DNA of 38,595 bases from Sulfuritalea sp. (lineage in GTDB: Bacteria > Pseudomonadota > Gammaproteobacteria > Burkholderiales > Methylophilaceae): contig JAIPCR010000009.1 in the NCBI GenBank assembly GCA_021738125.1, forward strand, positions 1 to 38,595, read 5' to 3'. A model generated the notes under the pieces. It was given only the letters and a program-made list of their open reading frames with translations. It was not told the DNA's origin and made no database searches. Of the stretch, positions 9,671 through 22,105 are shown one piece after another (positions within the stretch are counted from its first letter, which is position 1; every line of letters starts with the position of its first letter). Both the position numbers and the translations under genes were made by a program.

Positions 9671-11335
9671 TTAACGTGTAATGGGTTTGTAGCGAATACG
9701 CTTCGGTTTAGCGCCTTCCTCACCCAAACGTTTACGTTTATCGGCTTCGTATTCCTGATAGTTACCGTTAAAAAATGTCCACTGAGACTCACCTTCAGCC
9801 GCTAAAATATGTGTGGCGATACGGTCTAAAAACCATCGATCATGTGAAATCACCAATACGCAACCAGCAAACTCTAGTAGTGCATCTTCAAGCGCACGTA
9901 AAGTTTCTACATCCAAATCGTTTGATGGTTCATCAAGTAGCAACACGTTACCGCCTGAAATGAGTGTTTTAGCTAAATGCAAGCGCCCTCGCTCACCACC
10001 TGAGAGTTGACCAACGATTTTTTGCTGATCACCCCCTTTAAAGTTAAAACGACCAATGTAAGCGCGTGATGGTGTTTCATAACGACCCACCGTTAAAATA
10101 TCTGAACCGCCTGATATTTCATCAAACACAGTTTTAGCATCACTCAAAGCATCGCGACTTTGATCGACATAAGCCATTTTCACAGTACTACCAATTTTCA
10201 CGTCGCCACTATCTGGCTGCTCTTTACCGGTAATCATTTTAAACAATGTAGATTTACCCGCACCATTCGGCCCAATAATGCCTACAATCGCTCCAGCTGG
10301 GACACTAAAACTTAGATTATCAATCAATAGTCTATCTTTAAAGGCTTTAGTCACCCCATTAAATTCAATGACTTGATCACCTAAACGCTCACCTGCAGGA
10401 ATAAAAATTTCCTGCGTTTCGTTGCGTTTTTGATATTCTGCACTGGCCAATTCCTCATAGCGCGCAATACGTGATTTACTTTTCGCTTGGCGTGCTTTGG
10501 GGTTTTGACGCACCCATTCCAACTCTGTATTGAGTGCTTTACGACGTGAAGACTCTTGCGATTCTTCTAGTGCCAAACGTGCTTGTTTTTGATCTAACCA
10601 GCTAGAGTAGTTACCTTTCCAAGGAATTCCATGACCACGGTCTAACTCTAAAATCCACTCTGCTGCATTATCTAAAAAGTATCGGTCATGTGTAACAGCA
10701 ACCACAGTACCAGGGAAACGTACCAAAAATTGCTCTAGCCACTCGACTGATTCAGCATCTAAATGGTTGGTTGGCTCATCTAACAACAACATATCCGGCT
10801 TAGAAAGCAACAATTTACACAAAGCCACGCGACGCTTTTCGCCACCAGATAGTGGACCTATTTTTGCATCCCATGGGGGTAAGCGAAGCGCATCTGCAGC
10901 AATTTCAAGTTGTGTGGCTAAATCTGCACCACTAGCAGCAATAATATTTTCGTACTTAGCCTGTAATTCGGCCAATTTATCAAAATCTGCATCAGGCTCA
11001 GCATAGGCGGCATATACCGCTTCTAAATTGGCTTGTGCCTGCATCACCTCACCCATGCCAGATTCAACTTCTTCACGCACCGTCTTTTCAGTATCTAACT
11101 GAGGTTCTTGTGGCAAATAGCCAATTGAAAGGTTAGGTTGCCACTGCACTTCACCTTCAAACTCTTTATCCACGCCTGCCATAATACGGAGTACGGTTGA
11201 CTTACCTGAACCATTTAAACCCAACAAACCAATTTTGGCCCCCGGGAAAAAAGACAATGAAATGTCTTTAATAATCTGTTTTTTAGGAGGAACCGTTTTG
11301 CTCACGCGGAGCATAGACATTACATATTGCGCCAT
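9671..11335 (-). CDS. ettA: ABC-F translational ATPase (energy-dependent translational throttle)
   Basis: EttA is a soluble ABC-F protein that binds the ribosomal E site and gates the first peptide bond according to energy state. It has two ABC cassettes. The first has Walker A GLNGSGKS at 39-46 and signature LSGGEKRR. The second has GPNGAGKS and LSGGERGR. An inter-domain linker rich in basic residues lies between them, and the tail AKPKRIRYKPITR is typical. The start MAQYVMSML at 11335 gives 554 residues, the usual EttA length. A further in-frame Met at 11446 adds 37 unconserved residues that overlap the yaeQ side and is rejected. It is not a transporter: there are no membrane segments. Confidence 0.95.
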   Translation of the reverse strand: MAQYVMSMLRVSKTVPPKKQIIKDISLSFFPGAKIGLLGLNGSGKSTVLRIMAGVDKEFEGEVQWQPNLSIGYLPQEPQLDTEKTVREEVESGMGEVMQAQANLEAVYAAYAEPDADFDKLAELQAKYENIIAASGADLATQLEIAADALRLPPWDAKIGPLSGGEKRRVALCKLLLSKPDMLLLDEPTNHLDAESVEWLEQFLVRFPGTVVAVTHDRYFLDNAAEWILELDRGHGIPWKGNYSSWLDQKQARLALEESQESSRRKALNTELEWVRQNPKARQAKSKSRIARYEELASAEYQKRNETQEIFIPAGERLGDQVIEFNGVTKAFKDRLLIDNLSFSVPAGAIVGIIGPNGAGKSTLFKMITGKEQPDSGDVKIGSTVKMAYVDQSRDALSDAKTVFDEISGGSDILTVGRYETPSRAYIGRFNFKGGDQQKIVGQLSGGERGRLHLAKTLISGGNVLLLDEPSNDLDVETLRALEDALLEFAGCVLVISHDRWFLDRIATHILAAEGESQWTFFNGNYQEYEADKRKRLGEEGAKPKRIRYKPITR

Positions 11336-11432
11336 GATATTTAGTTGCTTGAAAAAAAATGAAAGCTTAACAGAAACCATGATGACTTGCTCACTATCAA
11401 GCATGTAGCAAATATAGTGATGGTTATCTAGG

Positions 11433-11438
11433 TATAAT
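11433..11438 (+). promoter_or_regulatory. Putative -10 box for yaeQ
   Basis: A consensus TATAAT lies 31 bases before the yaeQ ATG in the ettA-yaeQ divergent gap. No convincing -35 hexamer is visible at the right spacing, so the call rests on the -10 alone. Confidence 0.35.
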
Positions 11439-11469
11439 GCATGCACTTCTAAGCAGACAAAATATCATC

Positions 11470-12015
11470 ATGGCCATTAAATCCACTATTTATAAAATCG
11501 ATCTACAAGTATCAGATATGGATCGAAATTATTATCACTTACACAACCTAACACTTGCTAAACATCCATCAGAAACTGATGAGCGGGTAATGGTAAGGTT
11601 AATAGGTTTTGCCATGTATGCCAATGAAGCGCTGATTTTCGGCAAAGGCTTAAGTGACGATGAAGAACCTGACTTATGGCAAAAAGACCTGACAGGTGCA
11701 ATTGAACTATGGATGGATGTAGGCTTACCTACTGAACGTGATATTCGTAAAGCTGCCGGTCGGGCCAACCAAGTGGTCGTGGTGCTTTATGGTGGACGCA
11801 CTGCCGACATGTGGTGGGCTCAAAATAGCAAAGCTTTACTTAAAACCAACAACCTAACAGTAATTAATTTACCTGATACTAAAGCACTCGCGAGCATTGC
11901 AGAGCGAGGCTTAAATATTAGCTGTACCATACAAGATGGGCAAATTATGGTGGGCCATGACAGCGGTAGTTTTGATATTACCCCGGTGGTATTGAAGACA
12001 GCTAGCGCTTACTAA
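11470..12015 (+). CDS. yaeQ: YaeQ family protein
   Basis: This conserved proteobacterial protein has a restriction-endonuclease-like (PD-(D/E)XK) fold; its function is unsettled, with an old link to RfaH suppression in enterics. The start MAIKSTIYKIDLQ gives 181 residues, the same as E. coli YaeQ. An earlier in-frame Met at 11437 adds 11 unconserved residues. The sequence contains the family's DMDRNYYHLHNLTLAKHPSE stretch near the N-terminus and the GKGLSDDEEPDLW segment. It is divergent from ettA and converges on glmS with only 8 bases between the stops. Confidence 0.92.
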   Translation: MAIKSTIYKIDLQVSDMDRNYYHLHNLTLAKHPSETDERVMVRLIGFAMYANEALIFGKGLSDDEEPDLWQKDLTGAIELWMDVGLPTERDIRKAAGRANQVVVVLYGGRTADMWWAQNSKALLKTNNLTVINLPDTKALASIAERGLNISCTIQDGQIMVGHDSGSFDITPVVLKTASAY

Positions 12016-12023
12016 AACTTCAC

Positions 12024-13853
12024 TTACTCAACTGTCACGCTCTTAGCTAAATTTCTAGGCTTATCTACATCGGTGCCTTTCAACAAAGCCGCATGATAAG
12101 CAAGCATTTGCACTGGAATCGTATGTAAAATAGGCGAGAGTACGCCTACATGTCGCGGGGTTCGAATCACATGCACCCCTTCAGATTCGGTAAAGTGGCT
12201 GTCGGCGTCAGCAAAGACAAATAATTCACCACCACGCGCTTTCACCTCTTGCATATTAGATTTTACTTTTTCTAGTAATGCATCATTAGGTGCTATCACA
12301 ACTACAGGCATATCACTATCTACTAGCGCAAGTGGCCCGTGTTTGAGCTCACCAGCAGGATAAGCCTCGGCATGGATGTATGATATTTCCTTAAGCTTAA
12401 GCGCGCCTTCTAAGGCAATTGGATAATGTATGCCACGCCCTAAAAACAAAGCATGCTGTTTATTAGCAAAACTTTTAGCCCATTCACGAATTTGCGGTTC
12501 TAAATTTAGCGCGTGTTGCACACTGCCGGCTAATTGGCGGAGTGCACTTAAATGAGATTGCTCATTTTTACTATCTAATAAACCTCGTTGTTTGGCTAAG
12601 GTAACGGCTAAAGTAAACAACGCGACTAATTGCGTAGTGAATGCCTTAGTTGAGGCGACGCCAATCTCCGCCCCCGCCCGTGTATAAAAGACCAATGCAG
12701 AGGCCCTTGGAATAGCACTTTCCTGCACATTACAAATTGCTAAAGTAAGATTTTGTCCTAATGACTTTGCATGCTTAAGTGCTTCCATAGTGTCCAAGGT
12801 TTCACCAGATTGTGAGATTGTCACAATCAGTTGTTTTGGATTGGCCACAGATTCACGATAGCGATATTCACTGGCTATTTCCACATTGGTCGGTAATTTT
12901 GCAATACTTTCTAACCAGTATTTAGCGGTCAGGGCTGCATAATAGCTAGTGCCAGCGGCCAATATGAGTATGCTATCTACTTGTTGGAAAACATCACTGG
13001 CTTTTTCGCCAAACAAACTAGCAGAGAATTGATTATTATCTATCAATGCCTCAATGGTATCTGTCAGTGCACGTGGTTGCTCATGAATTTCTTTTTGCAT
13101 GAAGTGTGCATAAGGGCCAAGCTCCATACTGGCAAGCGATACATCACTTAGATGTATTTTACGCGTGGCCTCTGCACCATCGCGACCAAAAATGCTGATA
13201 CCCTCTCGGCGTATATCAGCAACATCTCCATCTTCGAGATAAATCACTTTACGCGTAACAGATAACACCGCAGATACATCGGAGGCAATGAAATTTTCAC
13301 TTTCTCCCAAGCCAATCAAGAGTGGGCAACCCAAACGGGCAGTAATCATATGCTCAGGTTCTTTCACTGAAATAACACTAATCGCAAAAGCGCCTGTCAA
13401 TTCAGCCACTGCTTTTTGCGTTGCAGCTAATAGCGGTAAATCTTGGTGATAATAATGAATCAAATGCGCAATCACTTCAGTATCTGTCTGTGAAGTGAAC
13501 TCATAACCAAGCGTTTTTAAACGAGTGCGTTGTTCATCGTGATTTTCAATAATGCCATTGTGTACTACTGCAATTTCACCTTTTGAGACATGCGGGTGTG
13601 CATTGCTTTCTGTTACTCCACCATGAGTAGCCCAACGAGTATGGCCTATACCTACTTGCCCGCTTATTTTTGTTTCATTGGCTTTTTCTGTCATGGCAGA
13701 TACACGACCAACTGCACGTACACGTTCTATGCCGCTACTATTTAATACTGCAATACCTGCTGAATCGTAGCCACGATATTCTAAACGGCTTAAGCCCTCG
13801 ATAAGGGTTGAAACAACATTTCTATTAGCTACTGCACCTACTATTCCGCACAT
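12024..13853 (-). CDS. glmS: Glutamine-fructose-6-phosphate aminotransferase (isomerizing)
   Basis: GlmS makes glucosamine-6-phosphate from fructose-6-phosphate and glutamine, the entry step to UDP-GlcNAc for peptidoglycan and LPS. The 609-residue protein begins MCGIVGAV, so Cys2 becomes the N-terminal glutaminase nucleophile after Met removal. Two SIS sugar-isomerase domains follow in the C-terminal half, with SQSGETLDT and the ending [12 protein letters not shown] typical of the family. It follows glmU by 57 bases on the same strand, so the first and last enzymes of the pathway are together. No glmS ribozyme is visible in the short upstream gap; that element is known from Gram-positives. 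Confidence 0.97.
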   Translation of the reverse strand: MCGIVGAVANRNVVSTLIEGLSRLEYRGYDSAGIAVLNSSGIERVRAVGRVSAMTEKANETKISGQVGIGHTRWATHGGVTESNAHPHVSKGEIAVVHNGIIENHDEQRTRLKTLGYEFTSQTDTEVIAHLIHYYHQDLPLLAATQKAVAELTGAFAISVISVKEPEHMITARLGCPLLIGLGESENFIASDVSAVLSVTRKVIYLEDGDVADIRREGISIFGRDGAEATRKIHLSDVSLASMELGPYAHFMQKEIHEQPRALTDTIEALIDNNQFSASLFGEKASDVFQQVDSILILAAGTSYYAALTAKYWLESIAKLPTNVEIASEYRYRESVANPKQLIVTISQSGETLDTMEALKHAKSLGQNLTLAICNVQESAIPRASALVFYTRAGAEIGVASTKAFTTQLVALFTLAVTLAKQRGLLDSKNEQSHLSALRQLAGSVQHALNLEPQIREWAKSFANKQHALFLGRGIHYPIALEGALKLKEISYIHAEAYPAGELKHGPLALVDSDMPVVVIAPNDALLEKVKSNMQEVKARGGELFVFADADSHFTESEGVHVIRTPRHVGVLSPILHTIPVQMLAYHAALLKGTDVDKPRNLAKSVTVE

Positions 13854-13910
13854 ATAATTACTTTCTCGTATTCTTGTTGTAAGGTCATGCTACTGCAATT
13901 AATTTAACTG

Positions 13911-15281
13911 CTACTTTTTAATCTTCACAGGTCGTTTCCAGCTGGCTATCGATTTTTGCTCTTTCGCTCGGCAAAAAGTTAGCTGACCTGCTGGTGCATC
14001 TTTAGTGATAGTAGAGCCAGCACCTATCGTAGCGCCCTTCGCTATCGTGACAGGTGCAACCAACTGTGAATCTGAGCCAATAAATACGTCATCTTCAATC
14101 ACCGTTCTAAATTTATTAGCGCCATCGTAATTGCAAGTGATAGTACCCGCACCGATATTTACGTTTTTACCTACTGTTGCATCGCCCACATAACTTAAAT
14201 GATTAATTTTGCTACCTACATCTACTTGAGAATTTTTAAGTTCAACAAAATTACCCACATGCGTATTCGCAGCCAATGTTGTGCCAGGTCTTAATCTGGC
14301 AAATGGCCCTATGCGTGCATTTTCACCTATTTGTGTATCATCAATATGTGTAAATGGTGCGATGTGTGTACCCGCCTCAATGGCAGCGTTCTTGATGACA
14401 CAATTTGCAGCAACTTTAACCCCATCACCTAAACTCACATGGCCTTCAAATAAGCAATTCACATCAATCTCTACATCTCGACCACAACTTAACGTGCCGC
14501 GTATATCTAGCCTAGCAGGATCTTTAAGCGTGACGCCTTGCAGTAATAATTGCTGTGCGTAACGCGTCTGGTAGACACGTTCAATACTTGCCAAATCAGT
14601 TTTAGCATTAATGCCGGTTACTGACCATTCATCGTCAGTAAGCTCAGCCACCACTGACACGCTTTGTTGCACTGCAAAGGCTACAATATCAGTTAAATAA
14701 TACTCACCTTGTGCATTATCATTAGTCAGCTGAGCTAGCCATTTCACCAAATGTTTATTGGGCATCGCCATTATGCCAGTATTCACTTCAGTAATTTCGC
14801 GCTGCTGTTCCGTGGCATCTTTATGCTCAACAATCGCGCTAACTTGACCTTGAGCATCACGTACCATGCGGCCATAGCCGGTTGGATCTGCTTTATTAAA
14901 AGATAAAATCGCTAATTTAGCGTTCGCCAATGTAAGAAGTTTTTGGCAATCGCTAGCGTCAACTAGGGGTACATCACCCAATAGAATTAGCGTATTTGCA
15001 TCATCATCTAAATGCGCTACTGCTTGCTGTACAGCATGACCAGTACCTAATTGGTTGGCCTGCTTTACCCAAATAATATTTTCAGCAGAAAAAGTTTGTT
15101 TTACCGTTTCGCCACCAAAACCGTAAACAACAATAATCTTGTTTGGCTTAAGTGTTTTAGCGCAGGCGATGACATGACCCAAAATTGACATTCCACCAAT
15201 CTCATGAAGCACCTTAGGTGTGTCTGAATGCATGCGCGTGCCTTTTCCGGCTGCAAGAATGACAATATTTAATTTACTCAT
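13911..15281 (-). CDS. glmU: Bifunctional GlcNAc-1-P uridylyltransferase / GlcN-1-P acetyltransferase
   Basis: GlmU acetylates glucosamine-1-phosphate and then couples it to UTP, giving UDP-GlcNAc. The 456-residue protein has the nucleotidyltransferase signature LAAGKGTRM at 9-17 with the conserved lysine K24 of TPK just after. From about residue 250 it continues as a left-handed beta-helix of hexapeptide repeats carrying the acetyltransferase site. It is upstream of glmS on the same strand. The atp operon terminator lies about 50 bases before its start, so it likely has its own promoter; none stands out in the short gap. Confidence 0.96.
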   Translation of the reverse strand: MSKLNIVILAAGKGTRMHSDTPKVLHEIGGMSILGHVIACAKTLKPNKIIVVYGFGGETVKQTFSAENIIWVKQANQLGTGHAVQQAVAHLDDDANTLILLGDVPLVDASDCQKLLTLANAKLAILSFNKADPTGYGRMVRDAQGQVSAIVEHKDATEQQREITEVNTGIMAMPNKHLVKWLAQLTNDNAQGEYYLTDIVAFAVQQSVSVVAELTDDEWSVTGINAKTDLASIERVYQTRYAQQLLLQGVTLKDPARLDIRGTLSCGRDVEIDVNCLFEGHVSLGDGVKVAANCVIKNAAIEAGTHIAPFTHIDDTQIGENARIGPFARLRPGTTLAANTHVGNFVELKNSQVDVGSKINHLSYVGDATVGKNVNIGAGTITCNYDGANKFRTVIEDDVFIGSDSQLVAPVTIAKGATIGAGSTITKDAPAGQLTFCRAKEQKSIASWKRPVKIKK

Positions 15282-15332
15282 TTTTAATTAGTTAATATCT
15301 AAAAGATTGTGTATTTATAAGCAAAGTATAAC

Positions 15333-15360
15333 AAAAAAGGCAGCCTAAGCTGCCTTTTTT
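15333..15360 (-). terminator. Terminator of the atp operon
   Basis: AAAAAAGGCAGC (15333-15344) and its exact complement GCTGCCTTTTTT (15349-15360) flank a four-base loop, giving a 12-bp arm with T-tracts on both strands. It lies 21 bases after the atpC stop. It is symmetrical and should also work in the other direction. Confidence 0.9.
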
Positions 15361-15381
15361 GCTGTTAATCCAACATTGCGA

Positions 15382-15807
15382 CTAATGTGTTTTTTTACGT
15401 AAGCGCTCAATAGTTTGAATCTGAGCCAACGCCTCTGACAATTCAGCTTGGGCAGCAGCATAGTTAACCTCAGAAGTTCTATTTTTTAACACTTCTTCAG
15501 CCGCATCTTTTGCTGCTATTGCTTTTGCTTCGTCTAAGTCGTGACCACGCACCGCAGTATCTGCTAACACGGTAATTAAACCCGGTTGCACTTCTAACAA
15601 ACCACCTGAGATAAAAATCAAAGTTTCCTCAGTGCTGTCAGATAACTTAATACGCAATGCACCTGGCTTGATTGTAGTGACCATAGGTGCATGATGCGGG
15701 AAAATACCTACTTCCCCTGCACTTGCAGGCACTACAATAAACTCAGCTTCACCAGCGAAAATGCTGGCTTCTGCGCTTACTACATCGATATGAACAGTAT
15801 TTGCCAT
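15382..15807 (-). CDS. atpC: F1 ATP synthase epsilon subunit
   Basis: The epsilon subunit is the rotor protein that joins gamma to the c-ring and inhibits ATP hydrolysis through its C-terminal helices. The 141-residue protein begins MANTVHIDVVSAEASIFAGE, with the conserved FPHHAPMVT segment in the beta-sandwich domain, then an Ala/Glu-rich helical tail. It is the last gene of the atp operon, 45 bases after atpD, and is followed by a strong terminator. Confidence 0.96.
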   Translation of the reverse strand: MANTVHIDVVSAEASIFAGEAEFIVVPASAGEVGIFPHHAPMVTTIKPGALRIKLSDSTEETLIFISGGLLEVQPGLITVLADTAVRGHDLDEAKAIAAKDAAEEVLKNRTSEVNYAAAQAELSEALAQIQTIERLRKKTH

Positions 15808-15852
15808 ATTTTTCTCTATACTTTTATTAAAGTTAACTAAGTCTTAAATTTC

Positions 15853-17301
<1,449 letters not shown>

Positions 17302-17345
17302 CTATTCAAGCTAATCTGTTGAATTGTAATTTAATTCTAAAAAAA

Positions 17346-18212
17346 TTATGATACTGCTGCCGCGCCGCCGACGATTTCTGAAATCTCTTTGGTAATAGCT
17401 GCTTGACGTGCTTTGTTGTAAACCAATTTCAAATCACCAATCACTTCTTTCGCATTGTCAGACGCTGATTTCATAGCCACCATACGTGATGATTGCTCAG
17501 AAGCCATGTTTTCTGCCACAGCGTTATAAACTAATGATTCGATATACCGCGTCATCAATTGATCAACAACTGGTTTAGCTTCAGGCTCATAGATGTAATC
17601 CCAATGACCTTCAGGGCTACCAAGTTGCTCGCCACTTAATGGTAACAATTGCTCCATTACTGGCTCTTGCTTCATGGTGTTGATAAATTTGGTGTAGCTA
17701 ATATAAAGCTGATCAATCTCTCCAGCCTCATACATATCCAACATCACTTTGATTGTACCAATTAGATTCTCTAAATGTGGTACATCACCCAACCCCGTAA
17801 TATGCGATTTAACATTTGCACCAACGCGGTTCATGAAGCTGAAACCTTTGTTACCAATTGCGCTAACAGCAATTAATTTACCTTCAGATTCCCAATTTTT
17901 CATTTGGTTAACTGATAAACGTAACATATTGGTATTTAAACCGCCACATAACCCTTTATCTGAGCTCACCACAATTAAGCCGACGTTTTTAACGACATCG
18001 CGTTTAATTAAATATGGATGCTTATACTCTGGGTTTGCGAACGAAAGATGCGCAGCAACATTACGAATTTTCTCGGCGTACGGGCGGCTTGCACGCATTC
18101 TATCCTGCGCTTTACGCATTTTAGAAGCAGCAACCATTTCCATCGCTTTGGTGATCTTGCGTGTATTTTCTACACTCTTGATCTTGGTTCTAATCTCTTT
18201 ACTACCAGCCAT
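17346..18212 (-). CDS. atpG: F1 ATP synthase gamma subunit
   Basis: The gamma subunit is the central rotor shaft. The 288-residue protein starts [20 protein letters not shown], the N-terminal helix of the family. It ends with the matching C-terminal helix ([17 protein letters not shown]); together these form the coiled coil inside the alpha3beta3 ring. The middle contains the conserved [11 protein letters not shown]. It begins 22 bases after atpA ends. Confidence 0.97.
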   Translation of the reverse strand: MAGSKEIRTKIKSVENTRKITKAMEMVAASKMRKAQDRMRASRPYAEKIRNVAAHLSFANPEYKHPYLIKRDVVKNVGLIVVSSDKGLCGGLNTNMLRLSVNQMKNWESEGKLIAVSAIGNKGFSFMNRVGANVKSHITGLGDVPHLENLIGTIKVMLDMYEAGEIDQLYISYTKFINTMKQEPVMEQLLPLSGEQLGSPEGHWDYIYEPEAKPVVDQLMTRYIESLVYNAVAENMASEQSSRMVAMKSASDNAKEVIGDLKLVYNKARQAAITKEISEIVGGAAAVS

Positions 18213-18234
18213 TTTTAGTCCTAATAGTTAGATA

Positions 18235-19776
18235 TTAGTAAGCATTCGTCGCTTTGAAGTCCTGAATTGCGGCTTCTACAGCTTTTTCGTTGTCACCAGC
18301 TAAATCTTTGCTAGACTCAATGCCTTCCATCAATTTAGCGTATTTAGAACCCATGAAACCATGCAATGCGTTTTCAAAAGCTAACACTTTATTAGTTGGA
18401 ACATCATCAAAATAGCCTTTATTCGCAGCTAATAAAGTAATTGCCATTTTTGAAACACTTAATGGCGCATATTGAGCTTGCTTCATTAACTCAGTAAACA
18501 TACGACCGCGATCTAATTGTTTACGTGTCGCTTCATCCAAATCAGATGCAAACTGCGCGAACGCAGCTAATTCACGATATTGTGCTAATGCTAAACGTAC
18601 GCCACCGCCAAGTTTCTTGATAACTTTAGTTTGAGCTGCACCACCCACGCGAGACACTGAAATACCAGCATTAATAGCAGGACGAATACCAGCGTTAAAC
18701 AAGTCAGTTTCTAAGAAGATTTGACCATCTGTAATTGAAATTACGTTTGTTGGAACGAATGCAGAAACGTCGCCGGCCGCAGTTTCAATGACTGGTAATG
18801 CAGTTAATGAACCCGTTTTACCTTTAACAGCACCGTTTGTAAATTTTTCTACATAATCTTCATTCACGCGAGCTGCACGCTCTAACAAACGTGAGTGAAT
18901 GTAAAACACGTCACCTGGATAAGCTTCACGACCTGGCGGACGACGTAATAGTAATGAAATTTGACGATAAGCAATCGCTTGTTTAGTCAAATCATCATAA
19001 ACAATCAACGCATCTTCACCGCGGTCACGGAAGTATTCACCCATGGTACAACCAGCGTATGGTGCTAAAAATTGCAATGCAGCTGAGTCAGAAGCTGTCG
19101 CAGCAACCACAATGGTATAAGCCATTGCGCCGTTTTCTTCAAGTTTACGAACCACGTTAGCTACTGTAGAAGCTTTTTGGCCAATCGCAACGTAAATACA
19201 GGTCATGTTTTGACCTTTTTGATTAATGATGGCGTCAATCGCTACAGCAGTTTTACCTGTTTGACGGTCACCAATAATTAATTCACGTTGACCACGACCT
19301 ACCGGTACCATTGAATCCACTGATTTCAAACCAGTTTGCACAGGTTGTGAAACTGATTTACGCGCAATAACTCCTGGCGCAACCTTTTCAATTTTATCAG
19401 TCATTTTTGCATTAACAGGGCCTTTACCATCAATTGGCTGACCTAATGCATTAACAACACGACCAATTAATTCTGGTCCTACTGGTACTTCTAAAATACG
19501 ACCTGTGCACTTACAAACATCACCTTCAGTAATGTGTTCGTAGTCGCCAAGTACAACCGCACCAACGGAGTCGCGCTCTAAGTTAAGTGCCAAGCCAAAT
19601 GTATTGCCAGGGAACTCAATCATTTCACCCGCCATCACGTTTGAAAGGCCGTGAATACGTACGATACCATCGGTTACTGAAATTACTGTACCTTGAGTAC
19701 GCGCTTCAGCTGAGGTAGAGAAATTCTCTAATCTGCTTTTAATCAGTTCACTGATTTCTGATGTAGATAACTGCAT
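18235..19776 (-). CDS. atpA: F1 ATP synthase alpha subunit
   Basis: The alpha subunit is the regulatory nucleotide-binding subunit of F1. The 513-residue protein equals the E. coli length. It starts [19 protein letters not shown], has the P-loop GDRQTGKT at 169-176, and the conserved [18 protein letters not shown] segment with the interface arginines downstream. It sits in the operon between atpH (46-base gap) and atpG. Confidence 0.98.
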   Translation of the reverse strand: MQLSTSEISELIKSRLENFSTSAEARTQGTVISVTDGIVRIHGLSNVMAGEMIEFPGNTFGLALNLERDSVGAVVLGDYEHITEGDVCKCTGRILEVPVGPELIGRVVNALGQPIDGKGPVNAKMTDKIEKVAPGVIARKSVSQPVQTGLKSVDSMVPVGRGQRELIIGDRQTGKTAVAIDAIINQKGQNMTCIYVAIGQKASTVANVVRKLEENGAMAYTIVVAATASDSAALQFLAPYAGCTMGEYFRDRGEDALIVYDDLTKQAIAYRQISLLLRRPPGREAYPGDVFYIHSRLLERAARVNEDYVEKFTNGAVKGKTGSLTALPVIETAAGDVSAFVPTNVISITDGQIFLETDLFNAGIRPAINAGISVSRVGGAAQTKVIKKLGGGVRLALAQYRELAAFAQFASDLDEATRKQLDRGRMFTELMKQAQYAPLSVSKMAITLLAANKGYFDDVPTNKVLAFENALHGFMGSKYAKLMEGIESSKDLAGDNEKAVEAAIQDFKATNAY

Positions 19777-19822
19777 GTAAACTCCTAATAATTTTCTTAG
19801 CCTAAATTACACTTGCTTAGGC

Positions 19823-20359
19823 CTAAGCTGAAAGCGTATAAGCTAAATTTTGTAACTGACCTTTGACCGATGCATCGATTACAGTATCGCCAACAATAAT
19901 TTTAATACCGCCAATTAATTCTGAATCAACAGAAACATTAGCATCAATTTTTTTACCAAACTTAGCTTCTAAACGTTGAATTAAATTTTTCACTTCGGCA
20001 GCACTGGGTTTTGCAGCTGCAACGATTTGCGCATCCAATGTACCTTCATCCAATGCCTTAAGCTCTTCAAATGCTACTGTAATCGCTGGCAAAATAGACA
20101 TGCGTCCGTATTCAACCAAGACTTTAATCAAATTTTGACCTTGCACATTAAGCTTATCACCACAGACTTTTAAGAATGTGGCTTCTAATTCACCGCTGAT
20201 GACTTTTGGATCATTAATGTAAGCTTGCATCTGCACGTCACTTGCAACCGCAGAAACAAAAGCCAACATTTCAGACCACTTAGCTAACGCTTTTTGCTCA
20301 CGTCCTAATTTATAAGCAGCTACTGCGTAAGGTCTTGCGATGGTTGATATTTCAGCCAT
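19823..20359 (-). CDS. atpH: F1 ATP synthase delta subunit
   Basis: The delta subunit caps F1 and joins it to the b-subunit stator. The 178-residue protein begins MAEISTIARPYAVAAYKLG, the helical N-terminal domain. It ends with the family's GGIKIIVGDTVIDASVKGQL at about 149-168. The start is 9 bases after the atpF stop, suggesting tight translational linkage. Confidence 0.96.
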   Translation of the reverse strand: MAEISTIARPYAVAAYKLGREQKALAKWSEMLAFVSAVASDVQMQAYINDPKVISGELEATFLKVCGDKLNVQGQNLIKVLVEYGRMSILPAITVAFEELKALDEGTLDAQIVAAAKPSAAEVKNLIQRLEAKFGKKIDANVSVDSELIGGIKIIVGDTVIDASVKGQLQNLAYTLSA

Positions 20360-20368
20360 GTCTTATCC

Positions 20369-20839
20369 TTAAAGTTCTGCTGCTAATTTAGATAACATTT
20401 CACTATGTGATTTTGCGTCAATTTCTTTACGCAATATTTTTTCTGCGCCAGCAATTGCCAGTGCAGACACTTGTGAACGAAGGCCTTCTTTTGCACGATT
20501 TACTTCTTGATCAATCTCAGCTTTAGCACCAGCTAAAATGCGCTCACCTTCAGCTTTAGCATTACCTTTAGCCTCTTCAACTATCTGTGAGCCGCGCTTT
20601 TCTGCTTGGCCAATAATTTCACTTGCCTTGAGCTTAGCTTCGTTCAAAGTAGCTTCTGATTTCTTAGCCGCTACTTCTAAAGCACTTTTACCCTCTTGCG
20701 CTGCTGCTAAACCATCAGCAATTTCTTTTTGGCGAGTTTCTATTGCTGTTAGCAACGGCGGCCAAACGAATTTGACTGTGAACCAAATCAACACAGCAAA
20801 CGCAATAGCTTGTGCGATAAGTGTAAAGTTAATGTTCAT
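20369..20839 (-). CDS. atpF: F0 ATP synthase b subunit
   Basis: The b subunit is the peripheral stalk. The 156-residue protein equals the E. coli length. It has one N-terminal membrane segment (about 5-26) followed by a long Ala/Glu/Lys-rich coiled coil that runs to the C-terminus and contacts delta. It is third from the operon start after atpI, atpB and atpE. Confidence 0.96.
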   Translation of the reverse strand: MNINFTLIAQAIAFAVLIWFTVKFVWPPLLTAIETRQKEIADGLAAAQEGKSALEVAAKKSEATLNEAKLKASEIIGQAEKRGSQIVEEAKGNAKAEGERILAGAKAEIDQEVNRAKEGLRSQVSALAIAGAEKILRKEIDAKSHSEMLSKLAAEL

Positions 20840-20901
20840 TACTTACTCCAATATTTAAGTCGTTTAATTTGAGCATCTAAGCCAAATTATTTATAAGCTA
20901 A

Positions 20902-21180
<279 letters not shown>

Positions 21181-21235
21181 TCAAAAAATTAAATTTACAA
21201 CTAAAAACTACTTATTAAAACAAACTACTTAAAAA

Positions 21236-22069
21236 CTAATGCGACTCATGTGCCATCGCTAAATATACTACAGTCAACATCATAAAAATAAACGCTTGCA
21301 ATGCCACGATTAATATGTGGAAGATTGACCAGCCAGCACCTAAAATAGCACCAAAAATTGTTCCTGAAACGCCAGTCGCTGCCCACAAGCCTAGCAATAG
21401 GAAAATCACCTCACCCGCGTACATATTGCCGAATAGTCGCAATGAATGTGAAAGTGGTTTTGAAACGTATTCAATAAGATTGAATAAAAAGTTTGCTGGC
21501 CAAACCCAAATTTTGCTACCAAATGGCGCACAAAAAAGCTCGTGCACAAATCCGCCCAAACCTTTAACTTTAACTGAAAAGAAAATCATCAAAATCCATA
21601 CGGACAACGCTAAAGCAAACGTAGTATTGATGTCAGAAGTTGGAACAGCCCGCCATTTTGCATGCTCACCGCCAAAGAATTGAACCACCTTTGCCACGAT
21701 ATCTACAGGCAAGAAATCCATAGAGTTCATTGCGAACACCCAAAGAAATACAGTTAACGCTGTTGGCGCGATGAAGCTATGACGGTTGCCATGAAATATA
21801 TTTTTTACTTGATCGTCAACGAAACTAAAAATTAATTCAACAAAAGCCTGGCCTTTACTTGGCACACCTGAAGTTGCTCTTCGTGCTACGAGCCAGATTA
21901 AACCCATCACAATCAAACCTAAAGCAACAGACATCACAAATGTATCTACATGCAAAGTCCAAAAACCAACGCCATCATTAACTGGATGTGCGTTAAAGCT
22001 TAAGTGATGCTCAATATAACCTGATGGAGTTAGTGCGTGTTCAGTGTTAGTTGCGTGTTCTGTAGCCAT
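21236..22069 (-). CDS. atpB: F0 ATP synthase a subunit
   Basis: The a subunit provides the proton half-channels against the c-ring. The 277-residue protein has about five to six hydrophobic segments and the essential arginine R211 in [13 protein letters not shown] (208-220). The N-terminal 30 residues are polar and His-rich ([19 protein letters not shown]), as in other betaproteobacterial AtpB. It follows atpI by 36 bases. Confidence 0.97.
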   Translation of the reverse strand: MATEHATNTEHALTPSGYIEHHLSFNAHPVNDGVGFWTLHVDTFVMSVALGLIVMGLIWLVARRATSGVPSKGQAFVELIFSFVDDQVKNIFHGNRHSFIAPTALTVFLWVFAMNSMDFLPVDIVAKVVQFFGGEHAKWRAVPTSDINTTFALALSVWILMIFFSVKVKGLGGFVHELFCAPFGSKIWVWPANFLFNLIEYVSKPLSHSLRLFGNMYAGEVIFLLLGLWAATGVSGTIFGAILGAGWSIFHILIVALQAFIFMMLTVVYLAMAHESH

Positions 22070-22105
22070 AATCTAATATTTACTCTAACTAAATTGTTGT
22101 TTAAA

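Noticed and set aside
11336..11446. 37-residue N-terminal extension of EttA
   Set aside because: Not conserved in the family, while the ATG at 11335 gives the standard start and length.
12024..13910. glmS ribozyme upstream of glmS
   Set aside because: Only 57 bases separate glmU and glmS, too short for the ribozyme, which is also a Gram-positive feature.
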